Source: Streptomyces sp. NBC_01689
Lineage (GTDB): Bacteria; Actinomycetota; Actinomycetes; Streptomycetales; Streptomycetaceae
Direction of reading: 5' to 3'
DNA length: 64,000 nt
Assembly: GCF_036250675.1 (NCBI RefSeq)
Contig: NZ_CP109592.1
Location: 2,852,001 to 2,916,000, forward strand
Part shown: positions 18,707 through 28,400 of the stretch, piece after piece
Numbering within the stretch: position 1 is the first letter of the stretch
Layout of the letters: each line of letters begins with the position of its first letter
Notes under the pieces: model-generated
What the model saw: the letters and a program-made list of their open reading frames with translations, nothing else
What the model was told of the DNA's origin: nothing
The model's database searches: none
Made by a program: the position numbers and the translations under genes

Positions 18707-20005
18707 GTGAGCCACCGCCCCGCACACCACCACCCGCACGGCCACGCCCACCCGCACGGCGACACCCTCCGGCACGGCCACGAGGACGAGCGGGAGCACG
18801 GACATCCGCGTCCGCACCCTCCCGTCGCACCGGGGCCGACGGTCCACCGGTGGCAGCGGCTCGGCCACCGGCTGCGGCACCTCCTCGCGCCGCACTCGCA
18901 CGAGGCGGCGGACAAGGTGGACGTGGCACTGGAGTCCTCCGCCCGGGGCATGCGCGCCCTGTGGGTCTCACTGGCCGTGCTCGGTGCCACGGCGCTCGTC
19001 CAGGCGGCCGTCGTGGTGGCCTCCGGGTCGGTCGCGCTGCTGGGCGACACCGTGCACAACGCGGCGGACGCGCTCACCGCCGTCCCTCTCGGCATCGCGT
19101 TCGTCCTGGGCCGCCGCGCCGCCAACCGCCGCTTCACCTACGGCTACGGACGCGCCGAGGACCTGGCCGGGCTCGCCATCCTGCTGACGATCACCGCGTC
19201 CGCGGTCTTCACCGCCTGGGCCGCCGTGGACCGGCTGCTCGACCCGCGGGACGTCGAGCACCTCCCCGTGGTGGCCGCCGCTGCCCTCGCCGGGTTCGCC
19301 GGCAACGAGTGGGTGGCCCGCTACCGCATCCGGGTCGGCCGGGAGATCGGCTCCGCCGCCCTGGTCGCCGACGGTCTGCACGCCCGTACGGACGGGTTCA
19401 CCTCGCTCGCCGTCCTGCTCGGCGCGGGCGGCGCGGCGCTCGGCTGGCGCTCGGCGGACCCGATCGTCGGCCTGCTGATCACGGCGGCCATCCTGCTCGT
19501 GCTGCGGGACGCCGCCCGCGAGGTCTTCCGGCGCGTCATGGACGCCGTCGACCCGGCCCTCGTCGACTCCGCGGAGACGGCGCTGCTGGCGGTCGACGGC
19601 GTGCGCGCGGTGGGCGAACTGCGGTTGCGCTGGATCGGACACCGGCTGCGCGCGGAGGTCGCCGTCGTCGTCGACGGGGAGCTGTCCGTCCGCGCGGCGC
19701 ACACGGTGGCGGTCGCGTGCGAGCACGCGCTGCTGCACGCGGTGCCTAAACTCGACGCCGCGCTGGTGCACGCCGATCCGGCCGTCGCTCCCGGCGAGGC
19801 CGATCCACACCTGGCCCTGGCCCACCACATGTCGCCACACCACACGTTGGTTCGCCCCGTGTCCGATCACCCCATGTCGGATCACCCCATGTCGGATCCC
19901 CCCGTGTCCGATCCCTCCCTGTCGGATCACCCCGTGTCGCATCGCCCTACAGGGCACCTCCGCGCACCGGCCGGTCAGCCCCGGACCGATCGCGCCCCGG
20001 CCTGA
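18707..20005 (+). CDS. His-rich cation diffusion facilitator (divalent metal exporter)
   Basis: 432 aa from GTG 18707 with GAGAGGGG upstream. A His-rich N-terminal tail (HHHPHGHAHPHG) precedes the CDF membrane core. Metal-site motifs are G-D-T-V-H-N-A-A-D in TM2 and A-D-G-L-H-A-R-T-D in TM5, the usual D/H-D pairs for zinc or related ions. A cytoplasmic C-terminal domain follows (FRRVMDAVDPALVDSAETALLAVDGV...). The last ~50 residues are an odd repetitive SDHP tail encoded by a 15-bp minisatellite. The adjacent ArsR sensor implies metal-inducible efflux. Confidence 0.92.
   Translation: MSHRPAHHHPHGHAHPHGDTLRHGHEDEREHGHPRPHPPVAPGPTVHRWQRLGHRLRHLLAPHSHEAADKVDVALESSARGMRALWVSLAVLGATALVQAAVVVASGSVALLGDTVHNAADALTAVPLGIAFVLGRRAANRRFTYGYGRAEDLAGLAILLTITASAVFTAWAAVDRLLDPRDVEHLPVVAAAALAGFAGNEWVARYRIRVGREIGSAALVADGLHARTDGFTSLAVLLGAGGAALGWRSADPIVGLLITAAILLVLRDAAREVFRRVMDAVDPALVDSAETALLAVDGVRAVGELRLRWIGHRLRAEVAVVVDGELSVRAAHTVAVACEHALLHAVPKLDAALVHADPAVAPGEADPHLALAHHMSPHHTLVRPVSDHPMSDHPMSDPPVSDPSLSDHPVSHRPTGHLRAPAGQPRTDRAPA
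19859..19948 (+). repeat. Six 15-bp tandem repeats in the CDF C-terminus
   Basis: Units of the type GTGTCCGATCACCCC at 19859, 19874, 19889, 19904, 19919 and 19934. They encode (V/M/L)-S-D-(H/P)-P repeats. The frame is preserved because the unit is a multiple of three. Confidence 0.9.
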
Positions 20006-20155
20006 CCGGATCACCGGACCGGGCCCCGTCCCGCCCGCCCGAGCACGTCTCGGACCCGCCCGACGAATGAGCCCGCCGTCCGGCCGCCGGTGACGACGAC
20101 GCGCCGGATCACCGAGTCGCACCCCGGCCCGGGCATCCCGTGGAGGCCCGCCCGC

Positions 20156-21190
20156 TCAGTGTTCGTGCGGCTCCTCGCGGTGCACCGGCCCGTGGGCCTC
20201 CTCGCAGTGCCCGGGGTCGTCGAGACGCGGGCGCTCCCCGGGGAGCGCCACCTGAAGCACCTGCTCCGAGGCGTGGTCGACCTGGAGCGTGGTGTGCGTG
20301 ATGCCGTAGTCCTGGCGCAGGAGTTCCTCCAGGTCCCGGCGGACGGCGTGGCAGTCGCCGACGGGTTCGACCAGGACGTGCGCGGACAGGGCCGCCTGGC
20401 CGGAGGTGATCTGCCAGACATGCAGGTCGTGGACCTCCACGACGGCGGGCAGCGCGACGAGCCGGTCACCGAGCGCGTCCGGGTCGACATCCGCGGGCGC
20501 GGCCTCCAGGAAGATGCGGCCGGAATCCCGCAGGAGCCCGTACCCGGCCTTCGCCATCAGGGCGACCACCATCAGCGTGGCGATCGGGTCGGCACGGCCG
20601 AAGCCGGTCAGGACGATCACCAGCGCGGCGACCGCGGTCCCGATGAAGGCGAAGAGATCGTTCAGGATGTGCTGGTAGGCGCCCTCGACGTTGAGCGAGG
20701 AGCGGTTGGCCCGGGAGATGCACCAGGTGGCGGCCACGTTCACGGCGATACCGACGAGCGCCGTGACGAGCATCAGGCCGCCCTCGACCGCGGGCGGGTC
20801 GATGAGCCGGCGCACGGACTCGTACGCGAGCCACGTCCCGAGCAGCAGCAGGGTCAGTCCGTTCGCCTGGGCCGAGAGGATCTCCGCGCGTTTGAGTCCG
20901 TACGTGAATCCGCCGCGGGCCGGGCGCGCGGCGAGCCGCATGGCGATCAGGGAGAGCACGATGGACGCGGCGTCGGTGAGCATGTGCGCAGCGTCGGAGA
21001 TGAGGGCCAGGGACCCGGCGAGGACACCGACGACGACCTCGACCGCCATGAACGCGGTGATGAGGGCGAGGGCGATCGCCAGCCAGCGGCCGTCCGCACC
21101 CGCGGACACACCGTGCGAGTGGGCGCCATGACCCCCCGGGCCGTGCCCCTGCGCGTGCCCGGATCCGTGGTCATGGCCGTGAGCGCTCAT
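20156..21190 (-). CDS. Cation diffusion facilitator, ZitB/CzcD type
   Basis: 344 aa from ATG 21190. N-terminal His-rich stretch (HGHDHGSGHAQGHGPGGHGAHSHG); TM2 motif S-D-A-A-H-M-L-T-D; TM5 motif H-I-L-N-D; C-terminal domain AVVEVHDLHVWQITSG. This is the canonical zinc (Cd/Co) exporter family, unlike the more divergent CDF encoded convergently at 18707-20005. Two CDFs next to one ArsR sensor suggests a metal-detoxification locus. Upstream, about 1.3 kb is free of genes. Confidence 0.95.
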   Translation of the reverse strand: MSAHGHDHGSGHAQGHGPGGHGAHSHGVSAGADGRWLAIALALITAFMAVEVVVGVLAGSLALISDAAHMLTDAASIVLSLIAMRLAARPARGGFTYGLKRAEILSAQANGLTLLLLGTWLAYESVRRLIDPPAVEGGLMLVTALVGIAVNVAATWCISRANRSSLNVEGAYQHILNDLFAFIGTAVAALVIVLTGFGRADPIATLMVVALMAKAGYGLLRDSGRIFLEAAPADVDPDALGDRLVALPAVVEVHDLHVWQITSGQAALSAHVLVEPVGDCHAVRRDLEELLRQDYGITHTTLQVDHASEQVLQVALPGERPRLDDPGHCEEAHGPVHREEPHEH

Positions 21191-22141
21191 GCTGTCCGTG
21201 TTCCCCCTGTGCGTCCGGTGCCTCGATCGAAGTGAAACGCACCTCCGGGCATTCGGCAAAGGCTGCACCGGTCACCGTTGTCATCTTCGGTGGGGCGGCC
21301 TCGACCTGCGGCGACGCGCCGCACACCCGGCACCCGCCGACGGTCGGCCGGTCGGCGGCCCTTCCCGCGGCCGGGCCCCGGCCACCGCCGCCGAGCACCC
21401 GGTGGCGGAAGGCGAGGGCACAGCGCGGGGGTGAGGCCGGGCGCCGGCGGGCGCGCGCCCGGGACGAGAGGCGGGGACCCGCCGCGGACGGACCCCTGAC
21501 CCGGCGCCGACGCACCTGTCACGCGCGGGCGGCATCCGATGACGGTCCGCCGGCGCCTCTCCGGTGTCCGTAGCCCCTCCGATGACCGGAAACCCCATCT
21601 CCCACGGGCTCCACGGAGGCGAGTTCGCGCCGTTCTCCGCGGGAGCCGCGGGCCTCGGGCCCGCCCCGGCCCGGAGGGCCGCGCCTCAGGCCGCCCCGGG
21701 GTCGGCCGTCCGGAGGCGTGCCGCCCGGTCCGGCGGACGGCGCCGCTCCGTTCGGCGCGGTGCGGGAGGGAACACCTGACGACACCCTGCGTGAGCTGGT
21801 CTCACGGGCCGGGAGCGCGGCGGCCCGGCGCGGGTTCCGCCGGGCCGCCGGAACCCGCGCCGGGGCGCGCGGGAGCGGGCCGTCCCCGGACACCCCGTAC
21901 GCCCCTCCGGTCACCGCCCCTCCCGCCGCCGACGGACCGGCCGGGACGGGCCGTCCGCACGAGTGGATCCGGGTGCCGAAAGAGCATGATCCACAGCGCC
22001 GAGGACGGTCCTCAACAAGCCAACCTACTGACGGGTACGAATCGCGGCTATTCACACCCAAGTGATGAATCAGACCCTTTTGCCCGGCGCGAATTCCGAT
22101 TATCCGGGGCGGAACTGTTGAAGGATTCAATTTACATCGAG

Positions 22142-22158
22142 GGAAACAATACGTTTCC
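22142..22158. promoter_or_regulatory. Inverted repeat GGAAAC-AATAC-GTTTCC
   Basis: Perfect 6-bp arms with a 5-bp spacer, about 330 bp upstream of the megasynthase start. The shape fits a TetR- or LacI-type operator. No candidate regulator gene is adjacent. Confidence 0.5.
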
Positions 22159-22184
22159 GCGCGAGCCCTCGCGCGGCACCTTTT
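22157..22184. terminator. 9-bp GC hairpin followed by TTTT
   Basis: CCGCGCGAG-CC-CTCGCGCGG (22157-22176), then CACCTTTT. It resembles an intrinsic terminator or attenuator reading on the plus strand. It overlaps the end of the GGAAAC repeat, so operator function is equally possible. Confidence 0.45.
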
Positions 22185-22327
22185 GACTTTTCGTCAGGAG
22201 TCATTTCCGCAGGCCGACCCCGCGGGCGACCAGCGTCCGAACGGCGGTCGACCAGCCGCTCAACTACCCAGGAACAAAGCACCTGTTGCCCCAGCACACG
22301 GGAATCCGAAGCCATCGCGTCAGCAGC

Positions 22328-22389
22328 GTTACGTCCGGTAACACCTGCCTCCTTGAGAGTTTGACTTCCACGCGGATGCGCAATAAGCA
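22328..22389 (+). promoter_or_regulatory. Candidate promoter and operator of the lipid-synthase operon
   Basis: A perfect inverted repeat GTTAC-GTCCG-GTAAC (22328-22342) lies just upstream of a possible -35 TTGACT (22361-22366) and, after 17 bp, a weak -10 TAAGCA (22384-22389), about 100 bp before the GTG start. A dyad immediately upstream of the -35 suits activator binding. The promoter assignment is tentative. Confidence 0.4.
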
Positions 22390-22487
22390 TGAGCGTGCTT
22401 CGCAGTGGCCGCGGCCTCTTGTGAAGCGCAAGCGCTCTCCGCTCTCCCCCACCATTCCTCACTCCCGTGTGATATTGGAGCGTTCGC

Positions 22488-25400
22488 GTGCCTGTCCCGA
22501 ATATCGATACATCCGGCCCGCTCGCCGCCGACGACCTCGTCATCGCCGTGAACCCGTTCGCCGTCCCGTCGGCACGGGTCACCGCCGCCGCCACGCGCGC
22601 CGGTGGTCTGGGCGTGCTGGACCTCACCTCGGGCGGGCGCCGGGCGGCCGGCGAACTCGCGCTCGCCGCGGAATGGTCACCCGGGGGTTTCGGCGTACGG
22701 CTCCGGGACACCGGCGCCTTCCCCGCGCGGGATCTCCCCGCCGGTGCGCACACCGTGCTGCTGACCGACGACGCCTCCTGCGCCCCCGCGGACTTCCCCG
22801 GCCGACGCGTGCTCGTCGAGGTGACCGGCCACGAGCAGGCGTCACGGGCCGCCGCGGCCGGCGCGGACGGACTGATCGCCCGGGGCCACGAGGCGGGCGG
22901 CTCGGTGGGCGAGCTGAGCACCTTCGTCCTGATGCAGCGGCTGCTGGGCGACGACGGGTCAGATCTGCCCGTATGGGCCTGGGGCGGCGCCGGACCGTAC
23001 ACCGCGGCGGCCGTCGTGGCGGGCGGCGGGGCCGGGGTCGTCCTGGACATCCAGCTCGCCCTGCTCGACGAGGCGGAGGCGGGGCTGCCCGCCGGGACCC
23101 GGGCCCTGCTGGCCGGACTCGACGGCTCCGAGACCACCGTGGAGGCGGGCCGCCGCGTCGTCCGCCGCCGGGGCGCGCCGGACGGCGCCCCGGCCCCCGA
23201 GATCGGTCAGGACGGCTTCCTCGCGGCCCGCTTCCAGGAACGCTGGGGCACCGTCCGCGCGGCCGTGCGCGGCGTACGGGACGCCGTCCTCGACGCCCTG
23301 CGGGACGCCGGTCCCGCCCTCGGCGGAACCGGTGCGGGCGGTCGTGCGCTCGGCACCGAACTGCCGTTGGCGCAGGGGCCGATGACCCGGGTCAGTGACC
23401 AGGCCGCGTTCGCCGCCGCGGTGAGCGGACACGGCGCGCTCCCCTTCGTCGCGCTCGCGCTCTCCGACGCCGGACAGACCCGCGCCGTCCTGGAGCGGAC
23501 CAGGGACGCGCTGGGCGACGCGCCGTGGGGCGTCGGCGTCCTGGGGTTCGCGGACGAGGAGATCAAGGCCGCGCAGCTCGCCGTCGTCCGGGAGATCCGT
23601 CCCTCCCACGCGATCATCGCGGGCGGCCGTCCCGCGCAGGCCGCCGCGCTGGAGGAGGCGGGCATCGCCACCTTCCTGCACGTGCCGTCCCCGGGCCTGC
23701 TGAAGCAGTTCCTCGACGCGGGTGCGCGCAAGTTCGTCTTCGAGGGCGCCGAGTGCGGCGGACACGTCGGACCGCGCAACAGCTTCCCGCTCTGGGAGGC
23801 TCAACTCGGCGTGCTGGACGACTTCCTGACGGGGGCGAAGCAGGGCACGGCGGCCGAACTGCGGCTGCTCTTCGCGGGCGGGGTGCACGACGAGCGGTCG
23901 TCCGCGATGGTCACCGCCCTCGCCGCACCGCTGAGCGCCCGGGGTGCCTCCGTCGGCGTGCTGATGGGCACGGCCTATCTCTTCACCGAGGAGGCGGTGA
24001 GCGCGGGCGCCGTACTGCCGCTCTTCCAGCGTCAGATGGTCGCCGCCGAACGCACGGATCTGCTGGAGACCGCGCCGGGTCACGCCACCCGTTGTGTGCG
24101 CAGCCCCTTCACGGACGAGTTCGCGGCCGTCAAGCAGGACCTGGCCGACCGTGCCGTGCCCGGCCGCGAGGCCTGGGAACGACTGGAGCGGCTCAACGTG
24201 GGCCGGCTGCGGCTGGCCAGCAAGGGGATCGAGCGGGCCGGGGGCGAACTCCGCGAGGTCGGTGAGGAGAGACAGCTCGCCGAGGGCATGTTCATGGCCG
24301 GTGAAGTGGCCGTGCTGCGCTCGGCCGTCACCACCGTCGCCGCCCTGCACGCCTCCGTGACCACCGGGGCCGCCGCCTTCCTGGCGGACCGGCTGGCCGC
24401 CCTCGGCCTCGGACGGCCGGCCACCGTGTCCTCCCCCGCACCGCTGGACATCGCCGTCGTCGGAATGGCCTGCATGTTCCCCGGCGCCCCCGACCTCGCC
24501 ACCTTCTGGGCCAATGTGCTGGCGGGCGAGGACTCCGTCACCGAGGTGCCCGCGACCCGCTGGGACGCCGGCCTCTACCACTCCGCCGACGGCTCCGGCA
24601 CCGGCGAGAAGACCCCGTCCCGGTGGGGCGGCTTCCTGCCCGCCATCCCCTTCGAGCCGCTGCGGTACGGGATTCCGCCGGCCTCGCTGCCCGCCGTCGA
24701 GCCCGTGCAGCTGCTGGCCCTGGAGGCCGCGCGCCGGGCGCTGGAGGACGCCGGTTACGGCAGCCGGCCCTTCGACCGGGCCCGCGCCTCCGTCGTGTTC
24801 GGCGCCGAGGCGGGCAGTGACCTGTCCAACGCGATGACCCTCCGCTCCGTACTGCCCTCCTATCTCGGCGCCCTCCCGCCCGCGCTGGACGAGCGGCTGC
24901 CACGGCTGACCGAGGACTCCTTCCCCGGCATCCTCGCCAACGTCATCGCCGGCCGGATCGCCAACCGCCTCGACCTGGGCGGCGCCAACTACACCGTGGA
25001 CGCGGCCTGCGCGTCCTCGCTCACCGCGGTCGACGTGGCGTGCAAGGAACTGACCGCCGGGACGAGCGACCTGGTGCTGTGCGGGGGCGCGGATCTGCAC
25101 AACGGCATCAACGACTACCTGCTCTTCGCCTCCGCGCACGCCCTGTCGCCCTCCGGGCGTTCCGCGCCCTTCGACAGCTCCGCGGACGGCATCGCCCTCG
25201 GCGAGGGGGTCGGCTGCGTCGTCCTCAAACGGCTGGCCGACGCCGAGCGCGACGGCGACCGGGTGTACGCGGTGATCAAGGGCGTCGGCAGCGCGAGCGA
25301 CGGCCGGGCGCTGGGCCTGACCGCTCCCCGGCCCGAGGGCCAGTACAACGCGCTGACCCGGGCCTACCGCAACGCGGGGGTCTCGCCCGCCGAGGTCGGG

Positions 25401-28400
25401 CTCGTGGAGGCGCACGGGACCGGGACCGTCGTCGGCGACCGCACCGAACTCGGCTCCCTCACCCGGGTGTTCCAGGAGGCCGGGGCCGAGCCCGGGAGTT
25501 GTGCGCTGGGTTCGGTGAAGTCGCAGATCGGTCACACCAAATGCGCCGCCGGGCTGGCCGGACTCATCAAGACCTCGCTGGCCCTGCACACCGGCGTACG
25601 GCCTCCGACCCTGCACCTCACCGAACCGAACCCGGCCTGGGACGCGAAAAGCAGCCCGTTCGCCTTCCACACCGAGGCCCGGCCGTGGGCCGCCGCACCG
25701 GCCGAACGCGTCGCCGGTGTCAGCGCCTTCGGCTTCGGCGGCACCAACTTCCACGTCGTGCTGCGGGCCCACGAGGACGGCCCCCCGCCCGTCACGGCCG
25801 CCCGGCGGTGGCCCGCGGAGCTGTTCACCTTCCGTGGCGCGGATCCGGACGCCGCCCGGCGCGCCGCCGCCGAGCTGCTGGCCCTCGCCGAGGCGGACGC
25901 CGGAGCCCACGAGCCCTGGCGGCTGCGGGACCTCGCCCTCGCCGCGTCCCTGCGGGCCGAGGCGGCCGCGCCCCGAGCTCTGCCCGTACGCATCGCGCTG
26001 GTCGCCGCCTCCACCGACGAACTGCGCGGTCTGCTCGGGCGGGCGGTGGCGGGCGAACACAGCCCGGACGACGGTCTGTTCACCTCCGGTCCGGAGATCG
26101 GCTCGTCCGCGTCGGTCCTGGCGGAGCGCCGCACCACCGACACCTTCGCCGCCCGGGGCCCCGTCGAGACCCCGCGCGCCGCCGGGAGCGGGCCGGGACC
26201 GTCCGACGATCCGCGGCTCTTCGGACCGGATGACGCGCGCGTCGCGATGCTCTTCCCCGGACAGGGCAGCCAGCGGCCCGGGATGTTCGCGGAGCTGTTC
26301 GTGGCCTTCCCCGAGCTGCAGCGTCATCTCCGGCTCGACCCGGCGACGGCCCGGGTGCTCTTCCCGGCCGCGCCCTTCGACGAGGCGAGCCGCAAGGAAC
26401 AGCGGGAGCGGATCACCGACACCGCACGCGCGCAGCCCGCCCTCGGCCTGACCTCGCTCGCCGCCGTCCAGCTCCTGAACAGGGCCGGGGTACGCCCGGC
26501 GATGGCCGCGGGGCACAGTTACGGAGAGCTGGCGGCGCTCGCCGCGGCGGGTGTCCTCGCGCCGGAGGACCTGCTGCGGGCCAGCCACGACCGCGCCGCC
26601 GCGGTCCTGGGCGCCACCGGAAGCGGCGACCCCGGCACCATGGCCGCCGTCACCGCGTCCGAACCGGAGGTCGCGAGCGCCCTGGCCGAGGCGGGCCTCA
26701 CCGCGACGGTCGTGACGGCGAACCGCAACTCCCCCCGCCAGACCGTGATCTCGGGTCCCACCGAGGACGTGCTCCGCGCGGTGGATCGGCTGCGCGCCCG
26801 GGGGCTGAGCGCCCAGCGCATCCCGGTGGCCTGCGCCTTCCACAGCCCCCTGGTCGCGGCCGCGGGCGAACGGTTCGCCGAGTCGCTCGCCGAAGTCCCC
26901 CTGCACACACCCGACTTCCCGGTCTGGTCGAACCGCACCGCCGAGCCCTACCCGGTGACCCCCGGGGCGATCCGGGCCGAACTGGCCGCCCAGATCGGCG
27001 CACCGGTCCGGTTCGCCGACCAGATCGAGGCGATGTACGAGGCCGGCGCCCGGGTCTTCGTCGAGGCCGGCCCCGGTTCGGTGCTGACCCGGCTGGTGGA
27101 CGCGGTGCTCGGTGACCGGCCGCACCGCACGATCGCCCTGGAGGACCGCCGCCGCGGCGGACTCCCCGGGTTCCTCTCCGCGCTCGCCCGGCTGGCCGTC
27201 GCCGGGGTGGACATCAGGACCGGGTGGCTCTTCCAGGACCGGGACGCGCGCGACGCCGCCCGCGCCACGCGCCCCCGGCGCGCCGCCTGGACGGTGGACG
27301 GCCATCTGCTCCGTACCGCGGACGGCGTGATCCCCGCCGCCGCGCTCCACCCCGCCGAGCGCATCCCGGAGGCCCTCATGACCAGCGGCGACACCACCCG
27401 CGATCCGGCGGCCGCGACCGGCTCCGAGGCTCTGGTCAGCGAGTTCCTGCGGGCCGGCCGCGAGATGATCGCGGCGCAACGGGACGTGATGCTCGGGTAC
27501 CTGGGCGCGGTCCCCGGGGCGCGGCCCGCTGCCCCCGCCTCGGCCGCGTACGCCACCGCCCCCGCACCCGCACCCGTCACCTACGCCGACGCCCCCGTCA
27601 CGGTGACCGCGCTGCCCGCCCCCGCGCCCGTCCCCGAGCCGGCCGGACCGGCGGGGAACTCGGTGCTGTCCGTCGTGCTCCAGGTGATCGGCGAGCGCAC
27701 CGGCTACCCCGTCGACATGATCGAACCCGGCCTCGACCTCGAAGCCGACCTCAGCGTCGACTCCATCAAAAGAGCCGAGATAGCCGGCGAACTCGCCACC
27801 CGCCTCGGACTCACCACCACCGCAACCACCGACGACACCGGCATCGAGGAACTCGCCAAAGCCCGCACCGCCACCGCGCTCACCGCACTGCTGGAACGCG
27901 CGACCGGGACACGCACCGCCCGCGCGACCCTGCCGGACCGGGCCCCCGCCGGCCCCGGGGCGGAGGCCTTCCCGGACGCGGGGGCCGTCCTCGCCCTCGT
28001 GCTCGAAGTGATCGGCGAGCGCACCGGCTACCCCGTCGACATGATCGAACCCGACCTCGACCTCGAAGCCGACCTCAGCGTCGACTCCATCAAAAGAGCC
28101 GAGATAGCCGGCGAACTCGCCACCCGCCTCGGACTCACCACCACCGCAACCACCGACGACACCGGCATCGAGGAACTCGCCAAAGCCCGCACCGCCACCG
28201 CGCTCACCGCACTGCTCGCGGGTGTCCGCGGCGAGCCGACCGGTCCCGCGGAGAGCGGCCCGGCCGTCACGGAACCGGTCGTCGCCGGACCCGCCGTCAC
28301 CGAACCCGTCGTCACGGCGCCCGGACGGCTGGTGATGCGGGAGTACGACCTCGCACCGGCCGAACCGGGGCAGCACACGGACGAGTTGGTGGGGCGAAGA

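Larger units (their letters stand above)
21191..22487. other. 1.3-kb gene-free region upstream of the lipid-synthase operon
   Basis: No open frame here has Streptomyces-like third-position bias with a credible start. From 21190 to about 21950 it is GC-rich and featureless. From about 21970 to 22480 it becomes distinctly AT-richer and holds several inverted repeats (22118-22130 TTGAA-GGA-TTCAA, plus those listed separately). It is best read as a long regulatory region and 5' leader for the downstream operon. Confidence 0.6.

Noticed and set aside
21519..22130. Possible 203-aa minus-strand gene in the gene-free region
   Set aside because: Composition is noncoding-like (Pro/Arg/Gly runs), there is no ribosome site and no conserved motif.
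22157..22176. Riboswitch or tRNA-like structure in the operon leader
   Set aside because: Only a simple short hairpin is visible; no T-box, tRNA cloverleaf or known aptamer consensus could be traced.
22127..22390. Minus-strand frame upstream of the megasynthase (begins MLIAHPRGSQTLKEAG)
   Set aside because: It lacks a ribosome site, its third-position GC is near 50 percent, and it overlaps the palindrome-rich leader; I could not tie it to any family.
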